From NCBI RefSeq assembly GCF_001418475.1, contig NZ_LIQX01000118.1, positions 1 through 36,330 on the forward strand: a stretch of DNA of 36,330 nt, in the 5' to 3' direction. Position 1 is the first letter of the stretch, and the number at the start of each line of letters is the position of its first letter. Positions 24,277-31,473 of the stretch are shown in pieces. The position numbers and the translations under genes are program-made. This DNA is from Streptomyces ossamyceticus. Lineage in GTDB: Bacteria > Actinomycetota > Actinomycetes > Streptomycetales > Streptomycetaceae. Under the pieces are notes generated by a model. It did no database searches, was not told where the DNA came from, and saw only the letters and a program-made list of their open reading frames with translations.

Positions 24277-25383
24277 TCAGCCTGCGGCCAGCGTCGTCCA
24301 CTTCTGGTTGCTGCCGCCGTGGCAGTCCCACAGGTGGAGCTGGGTGCCGTCGGTCGTGGAGAAGCCCGGGACATCGAGGCAGCGCCCGGACGCGGGGTTG
24401 CGGTAGCCGCCGTCGTAGGGCTGCCAGACCTGGTTGGCGCCGCCGTGGCAGGTCCACAGCTGCACCTTGGTGCCGTTGGCCGTCCCGCTGCCGGAGACGT
24501 CGAGGCACTTGCCCAGGGAGCGCAGGGTGCCGTCGGTGTAGGCGGACCAGACCTGGTTGGCGCTGCCGCCGCAGCTCCAGATCTGGACGGCGGTCCCGTC
24601 GGCGGTGTTCGCGCCGCTGACGTCGAGGCACTTGCCGGCCAGGCCCGACTCCACCCGGGCGGGTGCGGGAGCGGGGTTCCTCAGCCACCCGGCGCTGTCC
24701 GCGGTCCGGACGCCGCGGTGGAAGGCGTCCGCCATCTTCTGGTAGCCGGAGTCGTTGGGGTGCAGGGCGTCGACCAGGTCGGCCGTGGTGAGGCCGCTCA
24801 TGTCCACGTACGCGACGTGCTTGCCCGCCGCCTGCGCGTCCCGCACGATCGTGGGGACGGCCTGGTTGTACGCGGCCCGGTACTGCTCCTCCGAGCCGCT
24901 GGTGGACACCACCAGGGAGGCCACGAGGACGGTCGCGTCGGGAGCGGCGGCGGTGATCCGGTCGACCAGCGACCGCAGCCGGGCGGTGGCCGTGGAGACC
25001 TGATAGCTCTCGTTGAGGTCGTTGGTGCCGATGTGCAGGGTGACGACGTTGGGGCGGTAACGCGTCAGCGCGGCGTCGGTGAGTGCGGTGATCTGGTGGA
25101 TCTTGTATCCGGAGTGGCCTTCGTTGTCGGGGTCGGACATCGAACCGGCGCGCCCGGTGCCCACGAAGTCCAGCGGGTGGCCGTCCGCGGCGAGCCTGTT
25201 CCACAACGGGGCCCGGTAGCCGTTGCCCGTACTGCTTCCGATGCCCCAGGTGATGGAGTCACCCAACGGCATGACCCGCAAGGGGGTGGTCGGGGCGGCG
25301 GAGGCCGGGGTCGAACCCGCCGCTGTCACTCCGAACGTGGCGGCGACCAGCGTGATCAGGGGAAGAATCCAGGACCGTCTCAT
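24277..25383 (-). CDS. Secreted SGNH/GDSL hydrolase with C-terminal ricin-type lectin domain
   Basis: A 368-residue secreted enzyme. The signal peptide (MRRSWILPLITLVAATFGVT) ends near PASAA. The SGNH catalytic domain (about 33-230) has block I MPLGDSITWG (nucleophile S43), block III HIGTNDLNE and block V DALHPND (catalytic Asp and His). A ricin B-type trefoil (about 238-365) has three repeats with CLDVSG/CLDVPG and QxW-type ends (NQVW, NQVW, NQKW), which usually bind plant or microbial polysaccharide. It is probably a carbohydrate esterase acting on deacetylation of glycans. The ATG at 25383 is set by the signal peptide; no ribosome site is visible. Confidence 0.9.
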   Translation of the reverse strand: MRRSWILPLITLVAATFGVTAAGSTPASAAPTTPLRVMPLGDSITWGIGSSTGNGYRAPLWNRLAADGHPLDFVGTGRAGSMSDPDNEGHSGYKIHQITALTDAALTRYRPNVVTLHIGTNDLNESYQVSTATARLRSLVDRITAAAPDATVLVASLVVSTSGSEEQYRAAYNQAVPTIVRDAQAAGKHVAYVDMSGLTTADLVDALHPNDSGYQKMADAFHRGVRTADSAGWLRNPAPAPARVESGLAGKCLDVSGANTADGTAVQIWSCGGSANQVWSAYTDGTLRSLGKCLDVSGSGTANGTKVQLWTCHGGANQVWQPYDGGYRNPASGRCLDVPGFSTTDGTQLHLWDCHGGSNQKWTTLAAG

Positions 25384-25414
25384 GGGACGTATAGATACCA
25401 CGCGATTGAGTCCA

Positions 25415-25514
25415 TGACATCCCATGAATACAGGAAAGTTGAGGATGATCGAGCCCAACTGGGGCTAACAGGCGCCCACTCCGCTGCCCGCCGACCCCTT
25501 GACATCCTATGTAT
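25415..25514. promoter_or_regulatory. Two near-identical 15-base elements upstream of the SGNH hydrolase
   Basis: TGACATCCCATGAAT (25415-25429) and TGACATCCTATGTAT (25500-25514) match at 13 of 15 bases and lie 85 bases apart, about eight helical turns. Each is pseudo-palindromic; the second contains a perfect ACAT-CCT-ATGT. The near copy is 32 bases from the SGNH start codon; the far copy overlaps the end of the upstream gene (stop at 25507). They look like paired operators for induction of the secreted enzyme. The binding protein is unknown. Confidence 0.5.
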
Positions 25515-27825
25515 GGGGCTGGTTCCGCATCCAATGACCCTCGGTGCTCCACCCCAGCAGGCGTCGGGCCCGACCGTCGTCCGCCGTGCCGTCGGCGTCG
25601 AAGGCGCCACCCTCGGCGATCAGGGTCAGGCCCGCCAGGGCCGGTGCCAACCGGGCCGCGACATGGGCGGGATGACGGGCCGTCTCCTCCCGCAGCCCGG
25701 CGATCATCCGCCGCTGCTCCCCGGGCGGGCACAGGGACAGGTGGAACAGCATCTGGCGCCAGGCGTACGCCGCGTCCTTGACGGTGCCCAGGGGGCGAGG
25801 ATTGTGGTGGACGCGCGCTGTCAGCCGGCACACCGTCACGAAGCAGCGCCGCGCCAGGTCGGACCAGCCGGGCCGCGGGGCGATGCCCACCCGCCCGACC
25901 AGCGTGGCCAGGTTGTGCGTGGTGAGGATCTGCGCCTGCTCGATCACCGTGCCGTTCGCGGCGACCGACCAGAACCCGGACGGCGTCCCCGCGCGCTCGG
26001 CGCACAGACGCGCGAAACCGGGCGATGTGCGCGCGCCGGACGAGCGGGCCGGCGCGGCGCCGGCCTCCGCGCTCGCAAGGTCTCGGATCGCCGTGTAGTC
26101 GATGCCGTAGTAGCGCTCGTACAGGGAGCCCCCGCCGAGCAGGTCGCCCGCGATCCGTGCCGCCGTGAGGAACTTGGGGCTGAACGCGCCCATGAAGATG
26201 TCCGCGGCCAGCTCCTCCACGAACGGGGCGCCCAGTTCGCACCGGCGTCCCAGCTCCCCCAGTTCACGGACCAGCGGGGTGGGCAGAAGGGTCCCCGGGA
26301 ACGCCTGCACGGCCAGTTCGCCCAGCTGCCGCAGCACGGTGAGCGCGCCCTCGCCGTCCGCCCTGCCCGGCACCGCCGACCGCTGCCCCGACACCGCGCG
26401 TACCCAGGGCAGTTCCTCCACGCGCACCTGCCGCTCCAGGCCGAGCAGCAGCAGGGAGCGGCGGTTGCGGAACGCCCGGTAGTGCGCCGTCATCAGCGCC
26501 CGCAGCGTCTCGTCGCGGTACGACCGGGCGGTGGTCGCGGCGACCAACTGCGGTATCAGTTCGGCCAGTACCTCGGCGGACGGGACGACACCCCGCTCCA
26601 CGAGGGTGCCGATCGGCGCGCTCAGCGCGGACTCGACGACCCGGCCGATCACGGGCGGCACGGCGGCGCCTACGGGCAGCCCGGTCTCCCGGCCCTCCTC
26701 CTCGGTCACCGCGCCCAGGAGCGGGGCGACATCGGTGACACCGGTGTCCTGGGGGAGTACGGCGAGGCGGCGCACCATCAGCTGGGCCAGGGCGTGGTGG
26801 GAGGGGAGGGCCGCCTGCGCGGCCTGGCCTCGGCGCAGCGCCGTGTGCGCCGCGGACCCGGGCAGGCCGCGTCGCCGCACCATCGACTCCACCGCGTGCC
26901 GCAGCAGACCGAGCCGGCGCGCGTCCAGTGGCCGCCCGGCGACGACCTCCTCCAGTGCGCCCCGCAGAATGCCCAGGTTCGCCTTGGGGCCGCGGTGCTT
27001 GGTGCAGCGGGTGTGCTCCGCGGCGAGCCGCCGGTAGCGGCCGAGCAGCCTCGCGCCGTCCGCCAGCCAGTCGTCGTCCGGGGCGAGTTCGAGGACCCGG
27101 CCGTCCCGTGCGGTCCGCAGCCAGTGCACGAGGAGTTCGTCGCCGAACGGCTGCCACACGGCGAGCGCCTCGCGCTGGGTCTCGACGGCCGCGTTGGGCC
27201 GCCGCCGGACCAGCGTGTCGACGGTGTCGGAGACGGTGTACCGGTGGACGGCGTCGGCGGAGTCCGGCGCGGGGCCGTCCGCCGGGCGGGGCAGGAACCG
27301 CAGCCGGCCGGCGAACGGTTCCAGCTCCGCCGCGAGGTCGAGCGCCGCGTCCACCTCCCCGCGCCGCACCAGCCACGCCAGGGTGAGCAGCGCCGCCTCC
27401 TCGGGGAGGCCGATCTCGTAGTGACCGCCGTCCAACAGGGCCCACAGCCAGGCCAGTCCGGGCTCGGTGAGGCAGTGGGCGAAGAGCGCGCGCCGGTCGG
27501 CGGGCACCCCGAAGCTCCGCGCCGCCTCGATCTCGTACGGCTGGAGTGGGCCGCCCGCGCTCGCGGTCCCGGTCGCGAAGCCGCCCCGCACGACCTCGGG
27601 GGTCGCCCAGGCGGGGAGGCCCGCGACCGGGGTGCGTGAACCGATCGTCAGCCGGCCCGCGGCCATCCCGGCGAGGACCTGCCGCCAGCGCTGCCCGCGC
27701 ACCTCGGCCCGGCGCCGGGTGTCGGCGTCCTCGTGGGTCAGCCCGGTGGTGAAGTCCCTGGCCAGTTGGGCCGCCGCATAGGACGGCGCCGCGGTGGGGT
27801 GCTGCTGCTCAGCGTTGTCGTTCAT
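25507..27825 (-). CDS. Large protein of unknown function with a tRNA-like leader
   Basis: A 772-residue protein, probably cytoplasmic: no signal peptide or membrane helix, and mostly alpha-helical. I recognise no catalytic domain. Notable segments are CTKHRGPKANLGILRGALEEV near the middle, and PFVEELAADIFMGAFSPKFL, YERYYGIDYTAIRDL, ILTTHNLATLVGRVGIAPRP and VHHNPRPLGTVKDAAYAWRQ towards the C-terminus. These look like conserved blocks of a real family. The ATG at 27825 (MNDNAEQQH) is chosen because the reading upstream runs straight through the tRNA-like structure. There is no Shine-Dalgarno; the ATG is three bases after the cloverleaf. GCTGAGCAGCAG just inside the gene nearly repeats the D-arm (11 of 12). 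The frame is open back to a GTG at 27969, so a longer protein is possible but less likely. Confidence 0.85.
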   Translation of the reverse strand: MNDNAEQQHPTAAPSYAAAQLARDFTTGLTHEDADTRRRAEVRGQRWRQVLAGMAAGRLTIGSRTPVAGLPAWATPEVVRGGFATGTASAGGPLQPYEIEAARSFGVPADRRALFAHCLTEPGLAWLWALLDGGHYEIGLPEEAALLTLAWLVRRGEVDAALDLAAELEPFAGRLRFLPRPADGPAPDSADAVHRYTVSDTVDTLVRRRPNAAVETQREALAVWQPFGDELLVHWLRTARDGRVLELAPDDDWLADGARLLGRYRRLAAEHTRCTKHRGPKANLGILRGALEEVVAGRPLDARRLGLLRHAVESMVRRRGLPGSAAHTALRRGQAAQAALPSHHALAQLMVRRLAVLPQDTGVTDVAPLLGAVTEEEGRETGLPVGAAVPPVIGRVVESALSAPIGTLVERGVVPSAEVLAELIPQLVAATTARSYRDETLRALMTAHYRAFRNRRSLLLLGLERQVRVEELPWVRAVSGQRSAVPGRADGEGALTVLRQLGELAVQAFPGTLLPTPLVRELGELGRRCELGAPFVEELAADIFMGAFSPKFLTAARIAGDLLGGGSLYERYYGIDYTAIRDLASAEAGAAPARSSGARTSPGFARLCAERAGTPSGFWSVAANGTVIEQAQILTTHNLATLVGRVGIAPRPGWSDLARRCFVTVCRLTARVHHNPRPLGTVKDAAYAWRQMLFHLSLCPPGEQRRMIAGLREETARHPAHVAARLAPALAGLTLIAEGGAFDADGTADDGRARRLLGWSTEGHWMRNQPHT

Positions 27826-27828
27826 AAG

Positions 27829-27900
27829 CCGACGTGGCAGGTTCCGCCCCCGCGCCCTCCGGGTCCCGAGCCCGGCGCTCTGCTGCTGAGCTACACGTCG
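27829..27900 (-). tRNA. tRNA-like cloverleaf, Pro(CGG)-type anticodon, atypical T-loop
   Basis: Read on the minus strand from 27900: acceptor CGACGTG pairs perfectly with CACGTCG (27836-27830). T8-A9 follow. The D-stem is GCTC/GAGC with loop AGCAGCA, then G26. The anticodon stem is CCGGG/CCCGG with loop CTCGGGA (U33, anticodon CGG, G37), as in tRNA-Pro. The variable loop is AGGGC. The T-stem is GCGGG/CCTGC (one G-T pair), and the discriminator is G. G15-C48 and G53-C61 are kept. The T-loop is GGCGGAA and lacks T54, T55 and A58; the D-loop lacks GG. CCA is not encoded. All spacings are canonical. The elbow changes argue for a specialised or decayed tRNA rather than a standard elongator. Whether it is charged is unknown. 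Confidence 0.7.
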
Positions 27901-27910
27901 ATGACCGCAG

Positions 27911-27940
27911 AACCTAGACGCCGGCCCGCACGCCGTACAA
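27911..27940 (-). promoter_or_regulatory. Promoter-like element just upstream of the tRNA-like structure
   Basis: On the minus strand, TTGTAC (27940-27935), 18 bases, then TAGGTT (27916-27911). TAGGTT is a good Streptomyces -10; the -35 is moderate. Transcription would start near 27904, only about four bases before the acceptor stem. The transcript would then run directly into the unknown gene. Confidence 0.5.
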
Positions 27941-28098
27941 CCGATTTCCGTGCGGTACGGGGTCGGCACCGTCCAGGTCCGATCGGCTCAGGTGCTGGCG
28001 CGCCTCGGCTGTGCACGCCGCCCTCCGGGGAGGATCGGTGCACCGGCGGCCTCGGTACGGCCGCACCACCTCACCCCCGTGCGAAGGGGCCCGGCACC

Positions 28099-28977
28099 AT
28101 GGAACCCATCGACGACCCGCTGTCGGGCGGCGGCCGCTACGGCGAGGCCGTCTTCCCTCCGGGCCAGGCGGGCGAGGGCGAGCGCATCGACTTCGGCGCG
28201 CTGGCCTACGACGACATCACCATGGCGCGCCTGCGGGCGCTCGGCGTCGGCCCCGGCTGGCGCTGTCTGGATGTCGGCGCCGGCACGGGCACGGTGTCCC
28301 GGCGTCTCCTCGCGGAGGCCGGGGTGGCGAGCGTGCTCGCTGTGGACCGCGACGTCCGTTTCCTCGGTGCCCGTACCGTTCCGGGGCTCGACGTGCGGGA
28401 AGCCGACATCACCGCCCCCGACTTCGTGTCCGGCCGGTTCCGGCTCGTCCACGCGCGCTTCGTGCTGATGCATCTGCCCGAGCGCGACCGCCTGATCACG
28501 GCGTTGGCCGCCCTCGTCGAACCCGGCGGCGTGCTGGTCCTCAGCGACGCCGTCGACCTGACCGGGGACCGGACGCCCGACACCCCGTACAGCCGGGTCA
28601 TGCGGGCCATGTGGCAGGGGCTGCGGGCCACCATCGGGACCGATGTCTCTGGGGTGCCGTCGTACCCGCACCTGCTGCGGGCGGCGGGGCTCGGGCCCGT
28701 GGCCGCCGAGATCCATGTGCCGCCCCTGCTTCCGGGCAGCCCCCTCAGCCGCTTCTGGGCGGACACGTGGGAGCGGAGCAGAGCCGCGATGCTCGCCACG
28801 GGTCTCGTCGACGACACGGCCGTCGACGAGGCGGTCCGCTACCTGTGCTCCGAGGAATGCGCCGCGCTCTCGGCCGGCATGCTGACCGCCTGGGGCTGGA
28901 AACCCGAGAACGGCCGGGGGCCGGAGAACGGACGAGGGCCGGAGAACGGACGGGTGGCCGAGGGAGGGGCGCGGTGA
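28099..28977 (+). CDS. Class I SAM-dependent methyltransferase
   Basis: A 292-residue methyltransferase of the UbiE/Methyltransf_11-25 type. Motif I is CLDVGAGTGTVSRRL, motif II acidic residues are in VLAVDRD, and the post-I and motif IV-like region is FRLVHARFVLMHLPERDRL, followed by VEPGGVLVLSDAVDL. The C-terminal domain (about 170-275) would bind the substrate. This resembles small-molecule methyltransferases of Streptomyces; the substrate is unknown. GAAGGGG precedes the ATG at 28099. The tail has three PENGRG-like repeats. It is divergent from the tRNA-like/unknown gene across about 200 bases that hold no other gene. Confidence 0.9.
   Translation: MEPIDDPLSGGGRYGEAVFPPGQAGEGERIDFGALAYDDITMARLRALGVGPGWRCLDVGAGTGTVSRRLLAEAGVASVLAVDRDVRFLGARTVPGLDVREADITAPDFVSGRFRLVHARFVLMHLPERDRLITALAALVEPGGVLVLSDAVDLTGDRTPDTPYSRVMRAMWQGLRATIGTDVSGVPSYPHLLRAAGLGPVAAEIHVPPLLPGSPLSRFWADTWERSRAAMLATGLVDDTAVDEAVRYLCSEECAALSAGMLTAWGWKPENGRGPENGRGPENGRVAEGGAR
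28903..28956 (+). repeat. Three 18-bp tandem repeats in the methyltransferase 3' end
   Basis: Units at 28903, 28921 and 28939 share CCGGAGAACGGACGAGGG with few changes and encode PENGRG, PENGRG and PENGRV. This is a slippage-type repeat in a disordered tail. Confidence 0.85.
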
Positions 28978-29097
28978 CGAGCGCCTTCCCCTGGGCTTCC
29001 AAGGGCACCCCCCGTGGGGCGGACCGTCGTCGTCCCGACGCTCGCCGGCCGCCTGGCCGCCCGGACGTCGGACCCGTCGGCTGCCCCGGCCCGCGGC

Positions 29098-29460
29098 TCA
29101 GGCCGCGAGGGCCTCCTCGACGGTGGGATGACAGGCGATGACCTGGTCCAGGGCGACCAGGTGCAGGAGCCGCCGCACCGGATCCCGGGCGCCGGCGATG
29201 CGTAGCCAGCCCTGTGCGTCGCTCATCCCGTGGTGGGCGGCGACGAGGACGTTGACGCCGCTGGAGTCCATGAACGTCACGCCGCTGAGGTCGACCACGG
29301 TCCGCGCGCCCGCGTCCCCGTCAGGCAGCAGGGCTTCGGTGAACCGCTCCCTGACCGTATGGTCGATCTCGCCGCGCAGCGTCACCACCCGGACGCCGTC
29401 GACGGAGGTGAGACCGATCGACAGCCGGCCGGGACGGCCTGCTCCATGGGTGTCTGTCAC
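29098..29460 (-). CDS. STAS-domain anti-sigma factor antagonist (RsbV/BldG type)
   Basis: A 120-residue STAS protein. After a short tail it has RLSIGLTSVDGVRVVTLRGEID and the phosphorylation motif VVDLSGVTFMDSSGVNVLV, with both serines of DSSG intact. In partner switching the unphosphorylated form releases the sigma factor from an RsbW-type kinase, and PP2C phosphatases reactivate it. It is divergent from an RsbW-like ATPase gene 170 bases away, followed by a PP2C phosphatase: a full switch set. The GTG at 29460 has CGAGGA nine bases upstream. Confidence 0.92.
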   Translation of the reverse strand: MTDTHGAGRPGRLSIGLTSVDGVRVVTLRGEIDHTVRERFTEALLPDGDAGARTVVDLSGVTFMDSSGVNVLVAAHHGMSDAQGWLRIAGARDPVRRLLHLVALDQVIACHPTVEEALAA

Positions 29461-29578
29461 CGCTGGTGTCCTCGACTGCTCTGGCTGGTGGCTGCTGGGG
29501 TTCCGACAGGATGTACTTCGGCACCCTGCCACGATGGTACGGCGAACAGGTGTTCAATGCCTGGGTCGATCTCAGGGA

Positions 29579-29603
29579 GCATGTGAGTCATGGTGCGGGG
29601 TAC
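29579..29603 (+). promoter_or_regulatory. SigB-type promoter match before the RsbW-like gene
   Basis: GCAT (29579-29582), 15 bases, GGGTAC (29598-29603). This fits the known Streptomyces SigB-family consensus GNNT-N14-16-GGGTAC/T. The expected start is about 20 bases before the GTG at 29631. It implies that the switch operon is driven by a sigma factor of the type encoded at 33207. Confidence 0.55.
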
Positions 29604-29630
29604 GCGCAGGCAGGTGAACGGGGGATCAAA

Positions 29631-30119
29631 GTGGACCCGGCGGAATCAGTTCCTGACGGCGAGGGCGGTGTGATGCCCGATGTCGCTCCGATCCAGGACA
29701 CCGTCGCCCTGGACGGCGACGGGTCCTGCATCGCCCAGGCGCGGCACAGCGCTGCCGACTTCCTCACCCGTGTCCAGGTCGAGCACGGCGTGCCGGTGTC
29801 CGCCCGCGCGATGGAACTGACCCAGCTGGTGGTCAGCGAACTCGTCACCAACGCGCGCAAATACGCCCCCGGCCCGGTGCTGATGGAGCTGCGGGTCTCC
29901 GGCGCGATGGTCGAGGTGGCCGTGTGGGACAGCGATCCCGTCCTGCCGGTGGCCCGCGCCGCCGACCCGGGCCGGGTCGGGCAGCACGGTCTGGAGATCG
30001 TCATGGCCGTCGCGCACGGCTTCGAGGCGCGGCGCGAACCGGTCGGCAAGCGCATCACCGTCCGTATCGCCCTGGCCGACGACCCCGCCGCGGACGTCAC
30101 AGGCCGTCACACTCCGTAG
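29631..30119 (+). CDS. RsbW-like ATP-binding protein (anti-sigma kinase type)
   Basis: A 162-residue GHKL ATPase. The N-box is LTQLVVSELVTNARKYAPG; the G1 region is degenerate (VWDSDPVLP); the G2 region is GQHGLEIVMAVAHGF. Such proteins phosphorylate STAS antagonists and sequester SigB/SigF-type sigma factors. It is flanked by an intact STAS gene (divergent) and a PP2C gene, which supports a switch role. GTG 29631 follows GGGGA; ATG 29673 with GAGGG is an alternative that removes a poorly conserved leader. Confidence 0.88.
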   Translation: MDPAESVPDGEGGVMPDVAPIQDTVALDGDGSCIAQARHSAADFLTRVQVEHGVPVSARAMELTQLVVSELVTNARKYAPGPVLMELRVSGAMVEVAVWDSDPVLPVARAADPGRVGQHGLEIVMAVAHGFEARREPVGKRITVRIALADDPAADVTGRHTP

Positions 30120-30237
30120 GTAAATATCCGGGCATATCCGGCGCCGCGTCGGATCCTCGGATCGCGTGCCGTGTCACACATCGGGTGATGTAGCGAAAAC
30201 TCGGGGAAAAAGTTGCGGCAACCGACAGGAGGTTGTC

Positions 30238-31473
30238 GTGGAGTGTGGAGATCTGGAACTGGGCGAGTTGCTGGCCGCCGCGGAGGCGGCCCCGCCCGGG
30301 GAGTCCGTCGACGTGGTGGCTCGCGATCTGCAGAAGCGGTTCGGAGCGGAGCGGGTCTCCTTCCTGTTCGCCGACCTCATCGGTCAGCGGCTGGTACGCC
30401 TCGCCGCGCCCGGCGGTGACACCCCGGACCACCCCGAGCCGATCGCACTGCGCGGCAGCGTCTACGACGGTGTGCTCCGAGGCCAGCGCCAACACGTGGA
30501 GCCCGACGGGCAGGACGGACTGCGCGTCGTCACGCCGGTCACCAACCGTGGCGACTGCATCGGCCTGCTGGAGGTGACCCTCCAGTCCGCCGACGACACC
30601 GCGCTGCGCCAGGTCCGCGACGCGGCCCACGCGCTCGCCTACATCATCGTCACGGACCGCCGCTTCACCGATCTCTACCACCTGGGCCGACGCACCACCG
30701 AGACCAGCCTCGCCGCCGAGATCCAGCACCAGCTGCTCCCCTCGGCGCCCTGCTGCGAGGCCGACCAGTTCACCCTCGCCGCCGGGCTGGTCCCGGCCGA
30801 CGACATCGGTGGCGACACCTACGACTACACCCTCGACCGCGACACCCTGCATCTGTCCATCACCGACGCCATGGGCCACGACACGGACTCCGCCCTGCTG
30901 GCCACCCTGCTGATCGGCGCGCTCCGGCGGGCGCGCCGCGGCGGCTGCGACGCCGTGAAGCAGGCCGAACAGGCCCACCAGACACTGCTGCGCCACAACT
31001 GCGGCCTGGCCACGGGCCAGTTGCTGTGCGTCGACCTCGACACGGGCGTCTGCGAACTGGTCAACGCCGGCCACCCCTGGCCCCTGCGGCTGCGCGACGG
31101 CACCGTCGAGGAGGTCCGACTCGCCGTCAACCTGCCGTTCGGCGTCGCCGCGCCCATCCCCTACCGCGCCCAGGAGCTGCGCCTGCGCCCGAAGGACCGG
31201 CTGATCCTGCTCACCGACGGCATGCAGGACCGCGGCGCCGCGGCCGTCGACCTGGTCGCGCTCGTCCACGAGACCCGCGCCCTGCACCCGAGAGAAGTCG
31301 TGCGCCGGCTGACCGGCGCGGTTCTCGACGCCTGCCGGGGGAACCTCACGGACGACGCCACGGTCCTGGTGCTCGACTGGCACGGCAACCGCCGCCGTCC
31401 CTCACCGGGGGCGACCACTTCCCGCCCTGCCGCACGCATGGCCGCCGACGACCGGGCAACGCGGCAGACGTGA
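30238..31473 (+). CDS. GAF-PP2C (RsbU/SpoIIE-type) serine phosphatase
   Basis: A 411-residue phosphatase. The first half (about 15-150) looks GAF-like (SFLFADLIGQRLVRLAAPGG... GLLEVTLQ). A short linker helix with SLAAEIQHQLLP follows. The PP2C core (about 175-385) has the metal motifs ADDIGGDTYDY, TDAMGHD, LLTDGMQDR and LTDDATVLVLDW. It should dephosphorylate the nearby STAS protein. AGGAGG (30227-30232) lies five bases before the GTG at 30238, which decides the start. Its stop overlaps the next gene's GTG (GTGA), so the enzyme downstream is translationally coupled to it. Confidence 0.93.
   Translation: MECGDLELGELLAAAEAAPPGESVDVVARDLQKRFGAERVSFLFADLIGQRLVRLAAPGGDTPDHPEPIALRGSVYDGVLRGQRQHVEPDGQDGLRVVTPVTNRGDCIGLLEVTLQSADDTALRQVRDAAHALAYIIVTDRRFTDLYHLGRRTTETSLAAEIQHQLLPSAPCCEADQFTLAAGLVPADDIGGDTYDYTLDRDTLHLSITDAMGHDTDSALLATLLIGALRRARRGGCDAVKQAEQAHQTLLRHNCGLATGQLLCVDLDTGVCELVNAGHPWPLRLRDGTVEEVRLAVNLPFGVAAPIPYRAQELRLRPKDRLILLTDGMQDRGAAAVDLVALVHETRALHPREVVRRLTGAVLDACRGNLTDDATVLVLDWHGNRRRPSPGATTSRPAARMAADDRATRQT

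Noticed and set aside
27829..27900. Reading the cloverleaf on the plus strand
   Set aside because: On that strand the 5-bp T-stem would occupy the D-arm position and T8-A9 are lost; only the minus strand fits tRNA spacing.
27826..27969. N-terminal extension of the 772-residue protein from a GTG at 27969
   Set aside because: It would translate through the tRNA-like structure and promoter, gives Arg-rich low-quality sequence, and has no ribosome site.
28978..29097. Possible terminator between the methyltransferase and STAS genes
   Set aside because: Only short imperfect GC stems are visible; none is convincing.
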